Source: Enterococcus malodoratus ATCC 43197
Lineage (GTDB): Bacteria > Bacillota > Bacilli > Lactobacillales > Enterococcaceae
NCBI RefSeq assembly: GCF_000407185.1
Contig: NZ_KE136481.1
Location: 699,136-763,135, forward strand
Direction of reading: 5' to 3'
Length of the DNA stretch: 64,000 nt
Shown: positions 1-7,906 of the stretch, piece by piece
Layout: every line of letters starts with the position of its first letter
Position numbering within the stretch: the stretch's first letter is position 1
Translations under genes and position numbers: made by a program
The notes under the pieces: generated by a model
Databases searched by the model: none
What the model was told of the DNA's origin: nothing
Seen by the model: only the letters and a program-made list of their open reading frames with translations

Positions 1-438
1 AATAGCAGCTTTAATTGCAGAATAAGCATTTTTCTCAGTAATTGTTTCTTCCTTAGTCTTGCCTGCTCCTACAGCTAAAGTAGAGAAACGATAAGCATCA
101 ATTTCAGGTTGCACGTGTTCTGTAATAAATACATTCGAGATATTAGCTACTGCCAAATCTTGATTTGTTTCATCAACATCTTGTTTATCGATGTAAAACT
201 CAACGTCACGGTCTTGACCCATTGTGTACACTTTTTTGTCGTTTCCATAGGTACCGCTGTTAAATCCTTTGTTACGCGTGTGATCTTTCAAACCTGATGT
301 TGAAATAGTAGTAAGGGTGAATGATTTACCACCGTTTACTAATTCTACTTGTGGAACACCTAAGATAGTAGTTAACAGCCCTTGGGTGATTTTTTGATCG
401 AAAATTCCATTGTCTTTTGTGATGTAATTAATTGCCAT
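1..438 (-). CDS. Phage major capsid protein (N-terminal part, runs off the window)
   Basis: This open frame starts at ATG 438 behind a GGAGG site and continues without a stop to the window edge, so only the first 146 codons are visible. The protein begins MAINYITKDNG and reads as a soluble structural protein. Its place directly downstream of a GP20-type scaffold gene, in an order portal, minor capsid, scaffold, next gene, is where siphophage genomes of the A118 type keep the major capsid protein. The identification rests mainly on this position; no decisive motif is visible in the fragment. Confidence 0.72.
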   Translation of the reverse strand, partial: MAINYITKDNGIFDQKITQGLLTTILGVPQVELVNGGKSFTLTTISTSGLKDHTRNKGFNSGTYGNDKKVYTMGQDRDVEFYIDKQDVDETNQDLAVANISNVFITEHVQPEIDAYRFSTLAVGAGKTKEETITEKNAYSAIKAAI

Positions 439-455
439 GTTTTATTCCCTCCAAT

Positions 456-1031
456 TTAATTTTTGTTTGGCATGATTCCTAATGCTTTAGCAAAAGCATC
501 TTCTTCAACGTTTTGCGCAGAACTAGCATTCCCAGAAAAGGTAGCCTTCTTACCGTCGGGATTAGGTGGAACCTGTTCAGATTGGCCAAATAAATAACCG
601 TCGCTTTCTTTAAGCGCGGCCAGTTGGTCATCTAATCCTTTTAATCCATCCTCTGCTAATTCCAGTGACTCGCCATCTATTAAAGCTTTAGCAGCTTTAA
701 TATTCTTTGCCCCTGCTTGTGTTAGGGCTAAGTCGATTGCTGATGATTTCTTAATATCTGCAATCTGTTGCTCAGAATCGGTTTTGTTTTGGTCAAGACG
801 CGTTTGTAAATCAGTCACTTTTTGTTCCAATTCTTCGTTCCCTTTTGACTTTGCTTTAAAGTCATCAAGCTCACTTTGATTTTTGTCTAATTGCTCTTGA
901 TACTGAGTCGCTTGCTGTTCCGCGGTAGACACCTTGCTGTTCAGTTCGTTTACAGTTACGCCATGTAAAGCCATTACTGATCCAATCTGTTCGTCTGTTA
1001 AACCTAATTCTTTCAGTTCTTCACGTTTCAT
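456..1031 (-). CDS. Phage capsid scaffolding protein, GP20 family
   Basis: The 191-residue product begins MKREELKELGLTDEQI, the typical opening of GP20-type scaffolds. Residues 25 to about 100 are charged, rich in Glu, Gln and Lys, and look like one long coiled coil, as expected of a protein that templates procapsid assembly and is then removed. A longer reading from ATG 1040 would place the start directly against the AAAGG site. The ATG at 1031 has proper spacing and is preferred. It lies between the minor capsid and major capsid genes. Confidence 0.85.
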   Translation of the reverse strand: MKREELKELGLTDEQIGSVMALHGVTVNELNSKVSTAEQQATQYQEQLDKNQSELDDFKAKSKGNEELEQKVTDLQTRLDQNKTDSEQQIADIKKSSAIDLALTQAGAKNIKAAKALIDGESLELAEDGLKGLDDQLAALKESDGYLFGQSEQVPPNPDGKKATFSGNASSAQNVEEDAFAKALGIMPNKN

Positions 1032-1096
1032 TTCATTCATCCTTTCGTTGTTTAACGAGGCTACGCCCTCGATGGATTGAACAGTTTAACGCCGTA

Positions 1097-1131
1097 TTCG
1101 GGGCAAAATAAAAAGTCCTATTTCTAGGACT
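1097..1131 (-). terminator. Terminator overlapping the stop codon
   Basis: On the minus strand AGTCCT-AGAAAT-AGGACT is followed by TTTTATTTTGC. The stop codon of the preceding gene lies within the hairpin. The same tail, TTTTTATTTTGC or nearly so, follows three other minus-strand hairpins in this prophage. Confidence 0.7.
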
Positions 1132-1345
1132 GCATATCATCAATTATTTGCATTTTTCCAACTTCCATCATTCCTATTATCGGAAAAGTCCCTTCTTGGC
1201 TAAAAAATGTTTCAACTCTTCCGGAAGGGTACTGCACTGTAACGCATATTTGCTCGAAGTCCTTAGCATCATCAAATACCCATTTCAAAAATTCTTCGTT
1301 CGTTTGCCCACGTTCTTTTCTTCTTTTCGCTTGTTTGAAGTCCAC
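1124..1345 (-). CDS. Small phage protein, unknown function
   Basis: A 73-residue acidic/basic mixed protein with no recognisable domain, directly downstream of another small unknown gene in the head operon. Its last codons and stop (CAG TCC TAG) form the left arm of a terminator hairpin, so gene end and transcript end are fused. The plus-strand frame over the same bases is treated as a shadow. I do not recognise a family. Confidence 0.6.
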   Translation of the reverse strand: MDFKQAKRRKERGQTNEEFLKWVFDDAKDFEQICVTVQYPSGRVETFFSQEGTFPIIGMMEVGKMQIIDDMQS

Positions 1346-1573
1346 TTATTTAGCCTCCCCTTTAGGAATACCAATTACTAACCCATCTATCTCTATCTCT
1401 TTAGGTCTATATTCAAGAGATACAGTGGGATATTCAAAAGCACCAGCCTCAATCTTGATGTTTATCAAACGTTTATCATCGATTGGTTCACCATCAACTA
1501 AAATGTCGTAATTTCCGGTGTGCATTACATCTCCTTGAGCTACCCTTTTCTTTTTGATGGTCAATTTTTTCAA
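1346..1573 (-). CDS. Small phage head-region protein, unknown function
   Basis: A 75-residue protein starting MKKLTIKKKRVAQ, basic at the N-terminus and acidic in the middle, probably beta-rich. It abuts the next gene (stop at 1346, next start at 1345) and so is probably translated with it. Small proteins of this kind often sit between minor capsid and scaffold genes in A118-like phages. I do not recognise the family. Confidence 0.6.
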   Translation of the reverse strand: MKKLTIKKKRVAQGDVMHTGNYDILVDGEPIDDKRLINIKIEAGAFEYPTVSLEYRPKEIEIDGLVIGIPKGEAK

Positions 1574-1588
1574 AATGCATCAATCCTT

Positions 1589-2728
1589 TCAGTCTGAATA
1601 AACCTGTTCTCTACTGTAATCACGGACCAAGAACTCATTGTCATTAATAAGTTCTCTTAATTGTTTCTGCTTGTTAGAAATCACTTGCTTACACATTTGT
1701 ACAGTTTCGGGGTCTTCTAATTCTAACGCCGCATTCATTCGCTTCTTCTGGTAACGAATATCACGCTCTAATCTTCTTTGCTTCTGCTGGATCTCAGCAT
1801 TTCTTTGTACTTCTTCTGGATCATATCGCGGCTGATTGTTTGTGTTCACATCAGGACGGCCAGGATAAAGAATATGTGTACAGTTAATTCCTTGCGTTCC
1901 GCTTGGCTCGCCGTAACCATGATCATAAATAGAGGGTAGATGTCTGAATTCTTCTGGCGCTTCATTTTTCGGCACAGTCAACACCCAACCGCCTTGTATC
2001 GGCGCACACGCTTCACGGGCTGCTGGATGACTACTCATTAATGCAGTCACACAGTCAAAGTCTTCCATTCGTTGCAATCGTAAATCGTTGAATGTTCTGT
2101 GTGAGGTGGATTGAATCACTGTTCTCGAGTAAGCCTCCATCGACCACTCACGACCTGCTTTATCAACGAACCCTGATTTGATTCCCATATCAACCATTTT
2201 GTAGACGTTATCTCTAATGGCTTTCTCGTGCGTTTTAAGACCCGCCATGGATTCTAGGGTAGATTGTTTAAGAATTGCTTGATAGGCTCGCATTACAGCG
2301 TTCTCGTTGAAATTCGTAGTGATTAACGTTTGATTGACATTGTTGTTTAAATCTTTGAACGTTTGACGAACCAAAGAGTCTAGAATTTTGTTTACGTCGT
2401 CAGATACAGGAACACTTTTATGGACCATTCGTTCTAACTCTCGATCAATTTCATTAACTACTTTTACGCCGTTACCTTTGATTAATTGTTCGATTGCTTC
2501 TTGTGTTTCTCCTGTGTAACTAGCCAAAAGATTAATAATATTCTCGTTAAGCACACCCATTTTTGATAGTTGCTTAGCTTGCCATAGTAATACATCTTCT
2601 TTTTCAACATTATCAAAGCGAGATTGTTTTAACGCTTTAATGATTATGTTAAAAATTCGGTCTTCAAGTTCTGAATAAATATTAGTGATTGAATCCGCAT
2701 CGCGCTGCATTTTATCCGGTGTAATCAT
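1589..2728 (-). CDS. Phage minor capsid protein (Phage_min_cap2 type)
   Basis: A 379-residue protein whose opening (MITPDKMQRDADSITNIYSELE) and long helical N-terminal half match the minor capsid protein 2 family that follows the portal gene in A118-like phages. Residues ~190-300 carry a Cys/His-containing block (SSHPAAREACAPIQGG, then GINCTH) typical of the conserved C-terminal part. It starts 2 bases after the portal stop, indicating translational coupling. The product is expected at the portal vertex or in the procapsid. Confidence 0.85.
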   Translation of the reverse strand: MITPDKMQRDADSITNIYSELEDRIFNIIIKALKQSRFDNVEKEDVLLWQAKQLSKMGVLNENIINLLASYTGETQEAIEQLIKGNGVKVVNEIDRELERMVHKSVPVSDDVNKILDSLVRQTFKDLNNNVNQTLITTNFNENAVMRAYQAILKQSTLESMAGLKTHEKAIRDNVYKMVDMGIKSGFVDKAGREWSMEAYSRTVIQSTSHRTFNDLRLQRMEDFDCVTALMSSHPAAREACAPIQGGWVLTVPKNEAPEEFRHLPSIYDHGYGEPSGTQGINCTHILYPGRPDVNTNNQPRYDPEEVQRNAEIQQKQRRLERDIRYQKKRMNAALELEDPETVQMCKQVISNKQKQLRELINDNEFLVRDYSREQVYSD

Positions 2729-2730
2729 AA

Positions 2731-4278
2731 TTAATCACCTAAATCAAACAGCGCATCTTGGCTGCGACGCTCACTTGATCCTGCTTCCGGCAGCTCCTCT
2801 TTCAGTGAAGACAACCAGTCTTCCAATTCTTCTTCGTTTAGGTTGTAGTTGCGAATAAGAAACTGTTTCTTAGGCATTACACCAGCTGTAACAGCTTTTA
2901 GGTCATTCTCCAACTGTTTATCGCGATCGACAAATATACCATCCTCAAAACTAACTATTACTAAATAACTATCATATTCAATAGAGAATAGCGGTTTCTC
3001 ACTTTCAAACATTTCTCCGTATCCTGCAAGTTCAAAAATAGAATGAATAAGCTCATTGATAACTTTTTCAACCATAGTCAAATAGCTTGAACGTGTCTGA
3101 TAAGTCATGGAATTGTTAGAAACAATCTCAGTGGCCGTTTTAATGCCGTCGTCTGCATAGTTCATCGAACCCACTGACAAACCAACCTGAACCTCGAACT
3201 CTTTAATCAGATGGCTAATAGCATCCTTATATTGAACGGTTCGAATAGGTGTAGTGATGTCCTGCACCCCTACTTTCTCAAGTGCACCGTATACACCAGC
3301 GAATACGTTCTGGTCCGTGTCGAACATTGGTGGGTGTGTCTCATCCGTTTTAAGGAATTCCGCTGGCACAACAACACGCCGCTGCCCTAACTGAATTTCC
3401 CAAGCAAACTGATCGTGTGTTGTGTTAATCGTATCTAAAATCTCTTTTGAGTTATCCACAATGCCGGCACCTAATGGGCTCTCTAACGATTTATTGTTAG
3501 CTCCAGGCGTTCTGAAGTAAGCAAAAAGCGGTCTCTTCAAGCCTTCTAGTGTGACTGTTTCAGCTAAGTCAGGATATAGAATCGACAGTGGAACTTGCTT
3601 TCCAACAACGTTACTGTTGTCAGATTTGTAAAGCTCATTACTGATAACATACTTTTCGTCTTGCCACTCATGAAATTCGAGGAGCGTGTAGTAGTAATTT
3701 GTGTCACCTTCAGTTTGAATTGATTTAGTAGCAATAGCACACTCACTAACTTCGTTTGTATTTGAACGTAACGGGTAAAACTGATCTGCACGAATCCACG
3801 AGATTTTAATCTTATCTCCATCAACGTAAGGCCGCATAGCGAATCCTCCTGCAGCGATACCTTTCTCAAGATTCAATTCGAATAAATTATAGAAATTGTT
3901 GTCGTATAATGTTTGTTCCAAAAATTCAGATGCTTCTTTAATCTCTTTAGAAACATCCTTTCTATCATTTGGATCGTTCAGCGTAACTTTACATTTTTCA
4001 TTGAAAATGATACTAGCCAATCGCCTCGCAGCAGTCTTAGTCACGTTCAATGATTTAAATTCTCGTTTTTTATTGTCGCCAAATGAACTTTTATAGTTGA
4101 TATCCGGAAATAAATTAGCATAATATTTGAAGTTCTCCGCTATTCGAACGTATTCCCGCGAATCAATCCCAATTTTTGGGTGATCAGTGATCTTCGCTAT
4201 ATCTTTTCCGTTAACGCTCATGTTCACACTATCAACTCCTCTCTTGAACATATTTTTGATTGTTTGAATTACTCCCAT
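2731..4278 (-). CDS. Phage portal protein, A118 type
   Basis: A 515-residue protein beginning MGVIQTIKNMFKRG, a characteristic A118-family portal start. Portals form the dodecameric ring through which DNA enters the head. An upstream in-frame ATG at 4293 would lie inside the terminase gene. The ATG at 4278 has an AGGTGA site five bases before it and is preferred, leaving an 8-base gap to the terminase stop. The C-terminus is rich in Glu and Ser. The order small terminase, large terminase, portal, minor capsid is standard. Confidence 0.9.
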   Translation of the reverse strand: MGVIQTIKNMFKRGVDSVNMSVNGKDIAKITDHPKIGIDSREYVRIAENFKYYANLFPDINYKSSFGDNKKREFKSLNVTKTAARRLASIIFNEKCKVTLNDPNDRKDVSKEIKEASEFLEQTLYDNNFYNLFELNLEKGIAAGGFAMRPYVDGDKIKISWIRADQFYPLRSNTNEVSECAIATKSIQTEGDTNYYYTLLEFHEWQDEKYVISNELYKSDNSNVVGKQVPLSILYPDLAETVTLEGLKRPLFAYFRTPGANNKSLESPLGAGIVDNSKEILDTINTTHDQFAWEIQLGQRRVVVPAEFLKTDETHPPMFDTDQNVFAGVYGALEKVGVQDITTPIRTVQYKDAISHLIKEFEVQVGLSVGSMNYADDGIKTATEIVSNNSMTYQTRSSYLTMVEKVINELIHSIFELAGYGEMFESEKPLFSIEYDSYLVIVSFEDGIFVDRDKQLENDLKAVTAGVMPKKQFLIRNYNLNEEELEDWLSSLKEELPEAGSSERRSQDALFDLGD

Positions 4279-4286
4279 GATTTCAC

Positions 4287-5612
4287 CTACCATTTCAGAC
4301 CTAGATCGCTGAGATTATCTTTTACAAAGTATTGAAACTGGTCACATGTATGATCATCAATTTTGATAACTTTTGGGTCGTCAGACTGCAATGTATCTTC
4401 ATCCCACCGATAATCCCTGTGCTCTTTAATAAATATTTTGTTGGCTTCTGTATCCAAATAAAAAAACCTACCCTGAGCGAGTAAGTTTTGTACATAGTCA
4501 ATCATGTCAACCTTCTTTGCTTTAGCAACGGGGTGGAAAGCTACCCCAAAGTCTTTATAATATTGATTCTTTAACGCGCCTTCCGCGGAATCAATCGTGA
4601 TTTTATAAGCGAACTTGTTGTATTCCGTCTGACACTTTTCAATAAAATCATGTAGATCTTTTGCCAATTCATCGGGCGCTTTTTTATTTATCTTTCCATC
4701 TGGTGAATAGTAGTACGTGTCCAACAGAATCACATTGTTCTTTCTAGTGATGGCGTAGCAACCACACGTTGTAGCTGATATTTGATGCCCACTATCAATG
4801 GAAAAACAAATTTGAGTAATATAGTCATCTTCTGGTAATTCGTCCAAAGAGTTAAAATGAGTCATATTATATATAAGAGTACCAAGACCAATTACTTCAC
4901 CTAAATAAAGCCACTTGTAATAGTCTTCGTCATTGTCACGATAAGTTTGAATGAGTTTTAATTGTTGTGATTCGGTAAAACCCAATTCATCATCTAAGTA
5001 AGTTGAATGGTCTACTAAATGATCATCCAATTCTTTGCATTTCTCTACCCATTCGTTTACCCAGTCATAAGGATTCTTAGGAGGATTCCATGAATAGTAA
5101 ACTTTTACTTGATCTACCCATTCAGAACGCTGACGAATAAATGTAGCGTTGGTTTGGTCAAATACTTCACTACTCTGAAAATTAGCAGCTTCTTCATACC
5201 ACAGTGAGATAATATCGCCGATAGCATTAGATTTAAGCTTCAAAGGATCATCAACCCCATAGAAGTAAAACGCCGATCCAGTCCTCTTATGAATAATAGT
5301 CAACGGTGACATTCGGTATCTGAACTCATTTGCAACGCCCAACATATTTAAAGCCCACTTGATTTGCAAATATACAGCATCACGCAAATATTTATGCTGA
5401 CTCATCATGCAAACTACATTGACTTTATGCTTTGCTTGCGTATGTTTCTTCATTTCAGTCGCAAGTTTTAAGCTGATAACTGACGACTTAAATGACCCAC
5501 GCCCACCTTTCATTAAGATATATGGACACCGTGTGTGCCACATCTTATAAAAATGAGGGTTAATCATTCCAGTTAGTTTAATCTGAGGCTTCGTCTTGGC
5601 TTTCAGCGCCAT
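4287..5612 (-). CDS. terL: Phage terminase large subunit
   Basis: A 441-residue packaging motor. Residues ~35-45 contain a Walker A-like GGRGSFKSS, followed by a hydrophobic/acidic Walker B-like stretch (ISLWYEEA) and a C-terminal nuclease half with acidic residues (FSIDSG, ITIDSAEG). The length and layout fit the PBSX/A118 group. The start at 5612 is chosen because GAGAGGTGG lies seven bases upstream; the longer reading from 5633 has no site. It overlaps the small subunit gene by 35 bases. Confidence 0.93.
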   Translation of the reverse strand: MALKAKTKPQIKLTGMINPHFYKMWHTRCPYILMKGGRGSFKSSVISLKLATEMKKHTQAKHKVNVVCMMSQHKYLRDAVYLQIKWALNMLGVANEFRYRMSPLTIIHKRTGSAFYFYGVDDPLKLKSNAIGDIISLWYEEAANFQSSEVFDQTNATFIRQRSEWVDQVKVYYSWNPPKNPYDWVNEWVEKCKELDDHLVDHSTYLDDELGFTESQQLKLIQTYRDNDEDYYKWLYLGEVIGLGTLIYNMTHFNSLDELPEDDYITQICFSIDSGHQISATTCGCYAITRKNNVILLDTYYYSPDGKINKKAPDELAKDLHDFIEKCQTEYNKFAYKITIDSAEGALKNQYYKDFGVAFHPVAKAKKVDMIDYVQNLLAQGRFFYLDTEANKIFIKEHRDYRWDEDTLQSDDPKVIKIDDHTCDQFQYFVKDNLSDLGLKW

Positions 5613-6387
5613 TCGAATCCACCTCTCTTTCAATTATCGGAATATCATCAATAATTACCGTCTGTTCTTCTGTTGGATCATAGCCGTCATCTAACTGCTT
5701 CAATTGAGCTTTTGCTAAGTCAACCTGAGCGCTCATCAATTCTAGTTTCTTACGTCGTTCATCTTGCTCATCTGCAATTAAAACGAACTGTTTAATTAAA
5801 TTTGCAAGAGTTGCCATAGCCCGTGATTGAGCGTTCATAAAGTTCGCTTGCTTGTCCCAGGCGTATTGAAACTGACGAGTTACTTTAGTTTGTATGGGTT
5901 TGCCAGTGTCACGATCGATAAACATAGGGCTCACTTCCGCACTAGTAATATCTTCTGTATGATCAAATTCAGATCGAACATTCATTATTTTTTGAGATCT
6001 TATGATGGCTGTGTACTGTATCATTATGTTATTCCAAAGGATGTCTGATGGTTCACTGGTATAAAGCTCCTGAATGATTTGTCTTGTATCGTCGGGGAGC
6101 CAGTTAGCAAACAAGCCGTGGCTCACAGCATTTTTATTTCTAGGCGGCGGTTTCCCTCCAGAATTTCCTTTCGCATTGTTATTGCCGCGCATTGAATCGT
6201 AACGCTCTTTTTGATTCGGAGCGCTCCGTTTCGTTTCGTCGTCCCATTTATCCTCAGATTTCCATTTTCTAACGGTTGATGCAGATACACCCAACTCTTC
6301 AGCGATATCTTTTAGAGGCTTCTTTTTATCTGATTCGAGCCATCTTTTATGCGCTTCATCGCGCAACGGATTCCGTTGTCTAGCCAT
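5578..6387 (-). CDS. terS: Phage terminase small subunit
   Basis: A 269-residue protein with an N-terminal helix-turn-helix (LKDIAEELGVSASTVRKWKSEDKW, near residues 25-48), a Gly/Asn/Pro-rich linker, and a helical C-terminal half ending in acidic residues. This is the layout of YqaS/PBSX-type small terminases that recognise the packaging site and recruit the large subunit. It is the first clearly identified head-packaging gene after the large RNA block and precedes terL with an overlap. Confidence 0.9.
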   Translation of the reverse strand: MARQRNPLRDEAHKRWLESDKKKPLKDIAEELGVSASTVRKWKSEDKWDDETKRSAPNQKERYDSMRGNNNAKGNSGGKPPPRNKNAVSHGLFANWLPDDTRQIIQELYTSEPSDILWNNIMIQYTAIIRSQKIMNVRSEFDHTEDITSAEVSPMFIDRDTGKPIQTKVTRQFQYAWDKQANFMNAQSRAMATLANLIKQFVLIADEQDERRKKLELMSAQVDLAKAQLKQLDDGYDPTEEQTVIIDDIPIIEREVDSNGAESQDEASD

Positions 6388-6435
6388 CCATTTTCCACCA
6401 CCTCGCTATCTGTGTTTGTTTTGAAAAACTTGTAT

Positions 6436-6501
6436 TTATGTAGCTACCAGCCCGTTACGCTTGCCAAATAAACGTTTAATCCGATCTAGCACTTGTCTCA
6501 T
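6436..6501 (-). CDS. Short ORF, 21 codons
   Basis: The frame reads MRQVLDRIKRLFGKRNGLVAT and is preceded by a strong GGAGGTG site seven bases before ATG 6501. The peptide is very basic and could form an amphipathic helix. It lies between a small unknown gene and terS on the same strand. The strong ribosome site is the only evidence that it is made. Confidence 0.45.
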   Translation of the reverse strand: MRQVLDRIKRLFGKRNGLVAT

Positions 6502-6511
6502 TATCTACACC

Positions 6512-6549
6512 TCCAAGGGCAAAATAAAAAGACCACTCAGATGAGGATC
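6512..6549 (-). terminator. Hairpin terminator after the 81-residue gene
   Basis: On the minus strand the stop codon TAG is followed at once by an imperfect stem (GATCCTCA with TGAGTGGTC, bulged) and then TTTTTATTTTGC, the same unusual tail found at 1,100 and 7,000. Confidence 0.55.
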
Positions 6550-6794
6550 TATTTTTCAGTATTTTTGAACTCAATATTAAGACTCACTTGGAAGCTACCT
6601 CCTAAGTCACAGGTAGTGAAATCAACATCTGTTAATTCATCACCCTCAATCTGACTGATTAATTCCACTGCTCTGTCTAAAATTGCTTTTTGAATAAATG
6701 CCTTATCAATTTTTACTTCGAATTCTTTGTTCAAACCTGTAAGTCTAGCATTTTCGATAACTCCGCCTTTAATTGTTCCAGTTTGAATCCCCAT
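6549..6794 (-). CDS. Small phage protein, unknown function
   Basis: An 81-residue protein with a ribosome site (AAGGAGC) before ATG 6794. It appears to be an alternating beta/helix protein with no motif I recognise. It is isolated between two gene-free stretches and has its own downstream hairpin. The plus-strand small-RNA unit at 6,813-6,910 begins just upstream of it, divergently. Confidence 0.55.
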   Translation of the reverse strand: MGIQTGTIKGGVIENARLTGLNKEFEVKIDKAFIQKAILDRAVELISQIEGDELTDVDFTTCDLGGSFQVSLNIEFKNTEK

Positions 6795-6812
6795 TTAAAT
6801 CAGCTCCTTATA

Positions 6813-6910
6813 TTGTCCTGTAAGCGTTACAATGATATAATCCCTTTAGGGTGAATCCTTTAAAAGTTTGTTTTTCACTTGGCCATCGTGTAAACGGTGG
6901 TCTATTTTTT
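6813..6910 (+). ncRNA. Short plus-strand transcription unit A
   Basis: A clean promoter, TTGTCC (6813-6818), 17-base spacer, TATAAT (6836-6841) with a TG extension, is followed by a ~60-base segment. A weak stem (GTGAA with TTCAC) precedes a strong hairpin GGCCATCG-TGTAAA-CGGTGGTC (6881-6902) ending in TATTTTTT. No ORF lies inside. It runs opposite to all surrounding lytic genes. Promoter and terminator are seen directly; expression is inferred. Confidence 0.6.
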
Positions 6911-6913
6911 GTA

Positions 6914-6995
6914 TTGAAATATCATTTCTGTAATGATAATATTTTTATACTTGTTACATTGAGGACTGTTGCGGAAACAGTAGCCCTCTTTTTTT
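6914..6995 (+). ncRNA. Short plus-strand transcription unit B
   Basis: Promoter TTGAAA (6914-6919), 17-base spacer, TAATAT (6937-6942, TG-extended), followed after ~18 bases by a 28-base hairpin GAGGACTGTTG...CAGTAGCCCTC (6961-6988) and seven Ts. It lies directly behind unit A in the same direction. The RNA would be only about 45 bases, essentially a terminator hairpin with a short 5' tail. Confidence 0.5.
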
Positions 6996-7000
6996 GTGCA

Positions 7001-7030
7001 AAATAAAAACAGTCTCACGAGGAGACTGCT
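7001..7030 (-). terminator. Terminator after the 25-codon ORF
   Basis: Minus strand CAGTCTC-CTCGT-GAGACTG followed by TTTTTATTTTGC, one base after the stop codon of the short ORF at 7,029. Confidence 0.75.
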
Positions 7031-7106
7031 ACTTCTTCAACTTCTTTTTCAATTGTTCTAATTTCTCAGCGTCGGACTTCTTAATGATTTCGGATAGTTT
7101 AAACAT
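7029..7106 (-). CDS. Short ORF, 25 codons, basic helix
   Basis: Starts at ATG 7106 behind GAGGAGG at good spacing and reads MFKLSEIIKKSDAEKLEQLKKKLKK. The peptide is Lys-rich and would form an amphipathic helix. A terminator follows the stop directly, so the ORF has a complete translation and termination context. It lies just downstream of the large structured RNA and may be read from the same transcript. Confidence 0.5.
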   Translation of the reverse strand: MFKLSEIIKKSDAEKLEQLKKKLKK

Positions 7107-7125
7107 TTCATTCCTCCTCAAAATA

Positions 7126-7850
7126 AAAAAACGCTTAAGCGATCTTGATTATGTATTAAGCAACCTACACGAGCTTTCGCCATCCTACACCGCCTATCCT
7201 CGGTTGCTACACCATTAGTTTAAATTTCAGCTGGCACTAATGAGCCTACATCAATGCTCCCCTAACCTACAACTGAGAGCGTCTCACGTCTGAGATAGTG
7301 TTTTATGCCTTTTAACTGAGTCCCAGCACGCTGGTAAATGCAGCCAATCAATCGGCATCCGATAAGATTGATTGTTTCCGTAGGTTCTTTATTGACGTGA
7401 TGAGGAGTCGAACCTCACGTTATCCTTTTCACCGCCGTAATGCGACTACACGTCCACCGGAGGAGCTACCTCCTAGCATATGCTTTCGGGTCGGATACTT
7501 AGCGTTGGCCAGTTTACTAAGTCCTCCCTAAGTCACTGGCAAGGAATCAAACCTTGCTCATCGGGAAAGAGTCGTCACCTGTCAATCCCTTAATAAGCTC
7601 CAACGCCCTACGTTTTTAGCATTGGCTACTTATGCGTTAATCCTTCCGCCACAGTGACATAAAGACGGCACGTGAAGTTTAAAGGAAGAGGAGCTATTCA
7701 CTTCCTTCTATATTTTTGTGTGTGCCGTCAGATCGTTAAGAATAATTACGAGAAGAGGCTGTTCACCTCCTTCATATATTCTTTATTTGTTGCGGCCTGT
7801 GCAGCAGACCACAATTTATTTCAACAGCTAAACTGCTGTATCCATACTAT
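7126..7850 (-). ncRNA. Large structured RNA, candidate GOLLD/ROOL-type phage RNA
   Basis: This ~720-base block between the ArpU regulator and the packaging genes has no credible gene but many helices on the minus strand. Examples are 7792-7799 with 7805-7812 (8 pairs, 5-base loop), 7664-7671 with 7722-7729 (8 pairs) enclosing 7682-7688 with 7701-7707, 7532-7538 with 7652-7658, 7459-7463 with 7469-7473, 7394-7399 with 7449-7454, 7346-7352 with 7367-7373 and 7159-7165 with 7202-7208. Two T-arm-like hairpins (7539-7557; 7401-7417) resemble tRNA but the rest of each does not fold as a tRNA. TGTAG recurs five times within about 110 bases near the 3' end. A promoter lies at 7,856-7,885 and a small palindrome plus T-tract at 7,127-7,142. 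Size, lack of coding, and location in a Lactobacillales prophage match the giant ornate RNAs GOLLD and ROOL. The class assignment is inference. Confidence 0.6.
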
Positions 7851-7855
7851 TTCAT

Positions 7856-7885
7856 AATATAATTCTAACACCTTTTTCCGAACAA
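7856..7885 (-). promoter_or_regulatory. Promoter for the large RNA / late region
   Basis: Minus strand TTGTTC (7880-7885), 18-base spacer, TATATT (7856-7861), with an overlapping TATTAT. It lies just downstream of the ArpU regulator stop and upstream of the first helix of the structured RNA. It may be the late promoter, but no ArpU-binding sequence is known to me to test this. Confidence 0.5.
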
Positions 7886-7906
7886 AAAGGGCAGAAAAAG
7901 GGCAAT

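Noticed and set aside
1148-1381. A plus-strand 77-codon ORF in the head region
   Set aside because: It is antisense to two abutting small genes with good ribosome sites and has none of its own.
7394-7660. Two tRNA genes in the large RNA block
   Set aside because: T-arms and acceptor-like stems are present, but proper anticodon arms are not, and lengths (about 62 and 127 bases) do not fit.
7672-7857. A plus-strand 61-codon ORF over the structured RNA
   Set aside because: No ribosome site, Cys/Phe-rich random composition, and it overlies strong RNA helices on the other strand.
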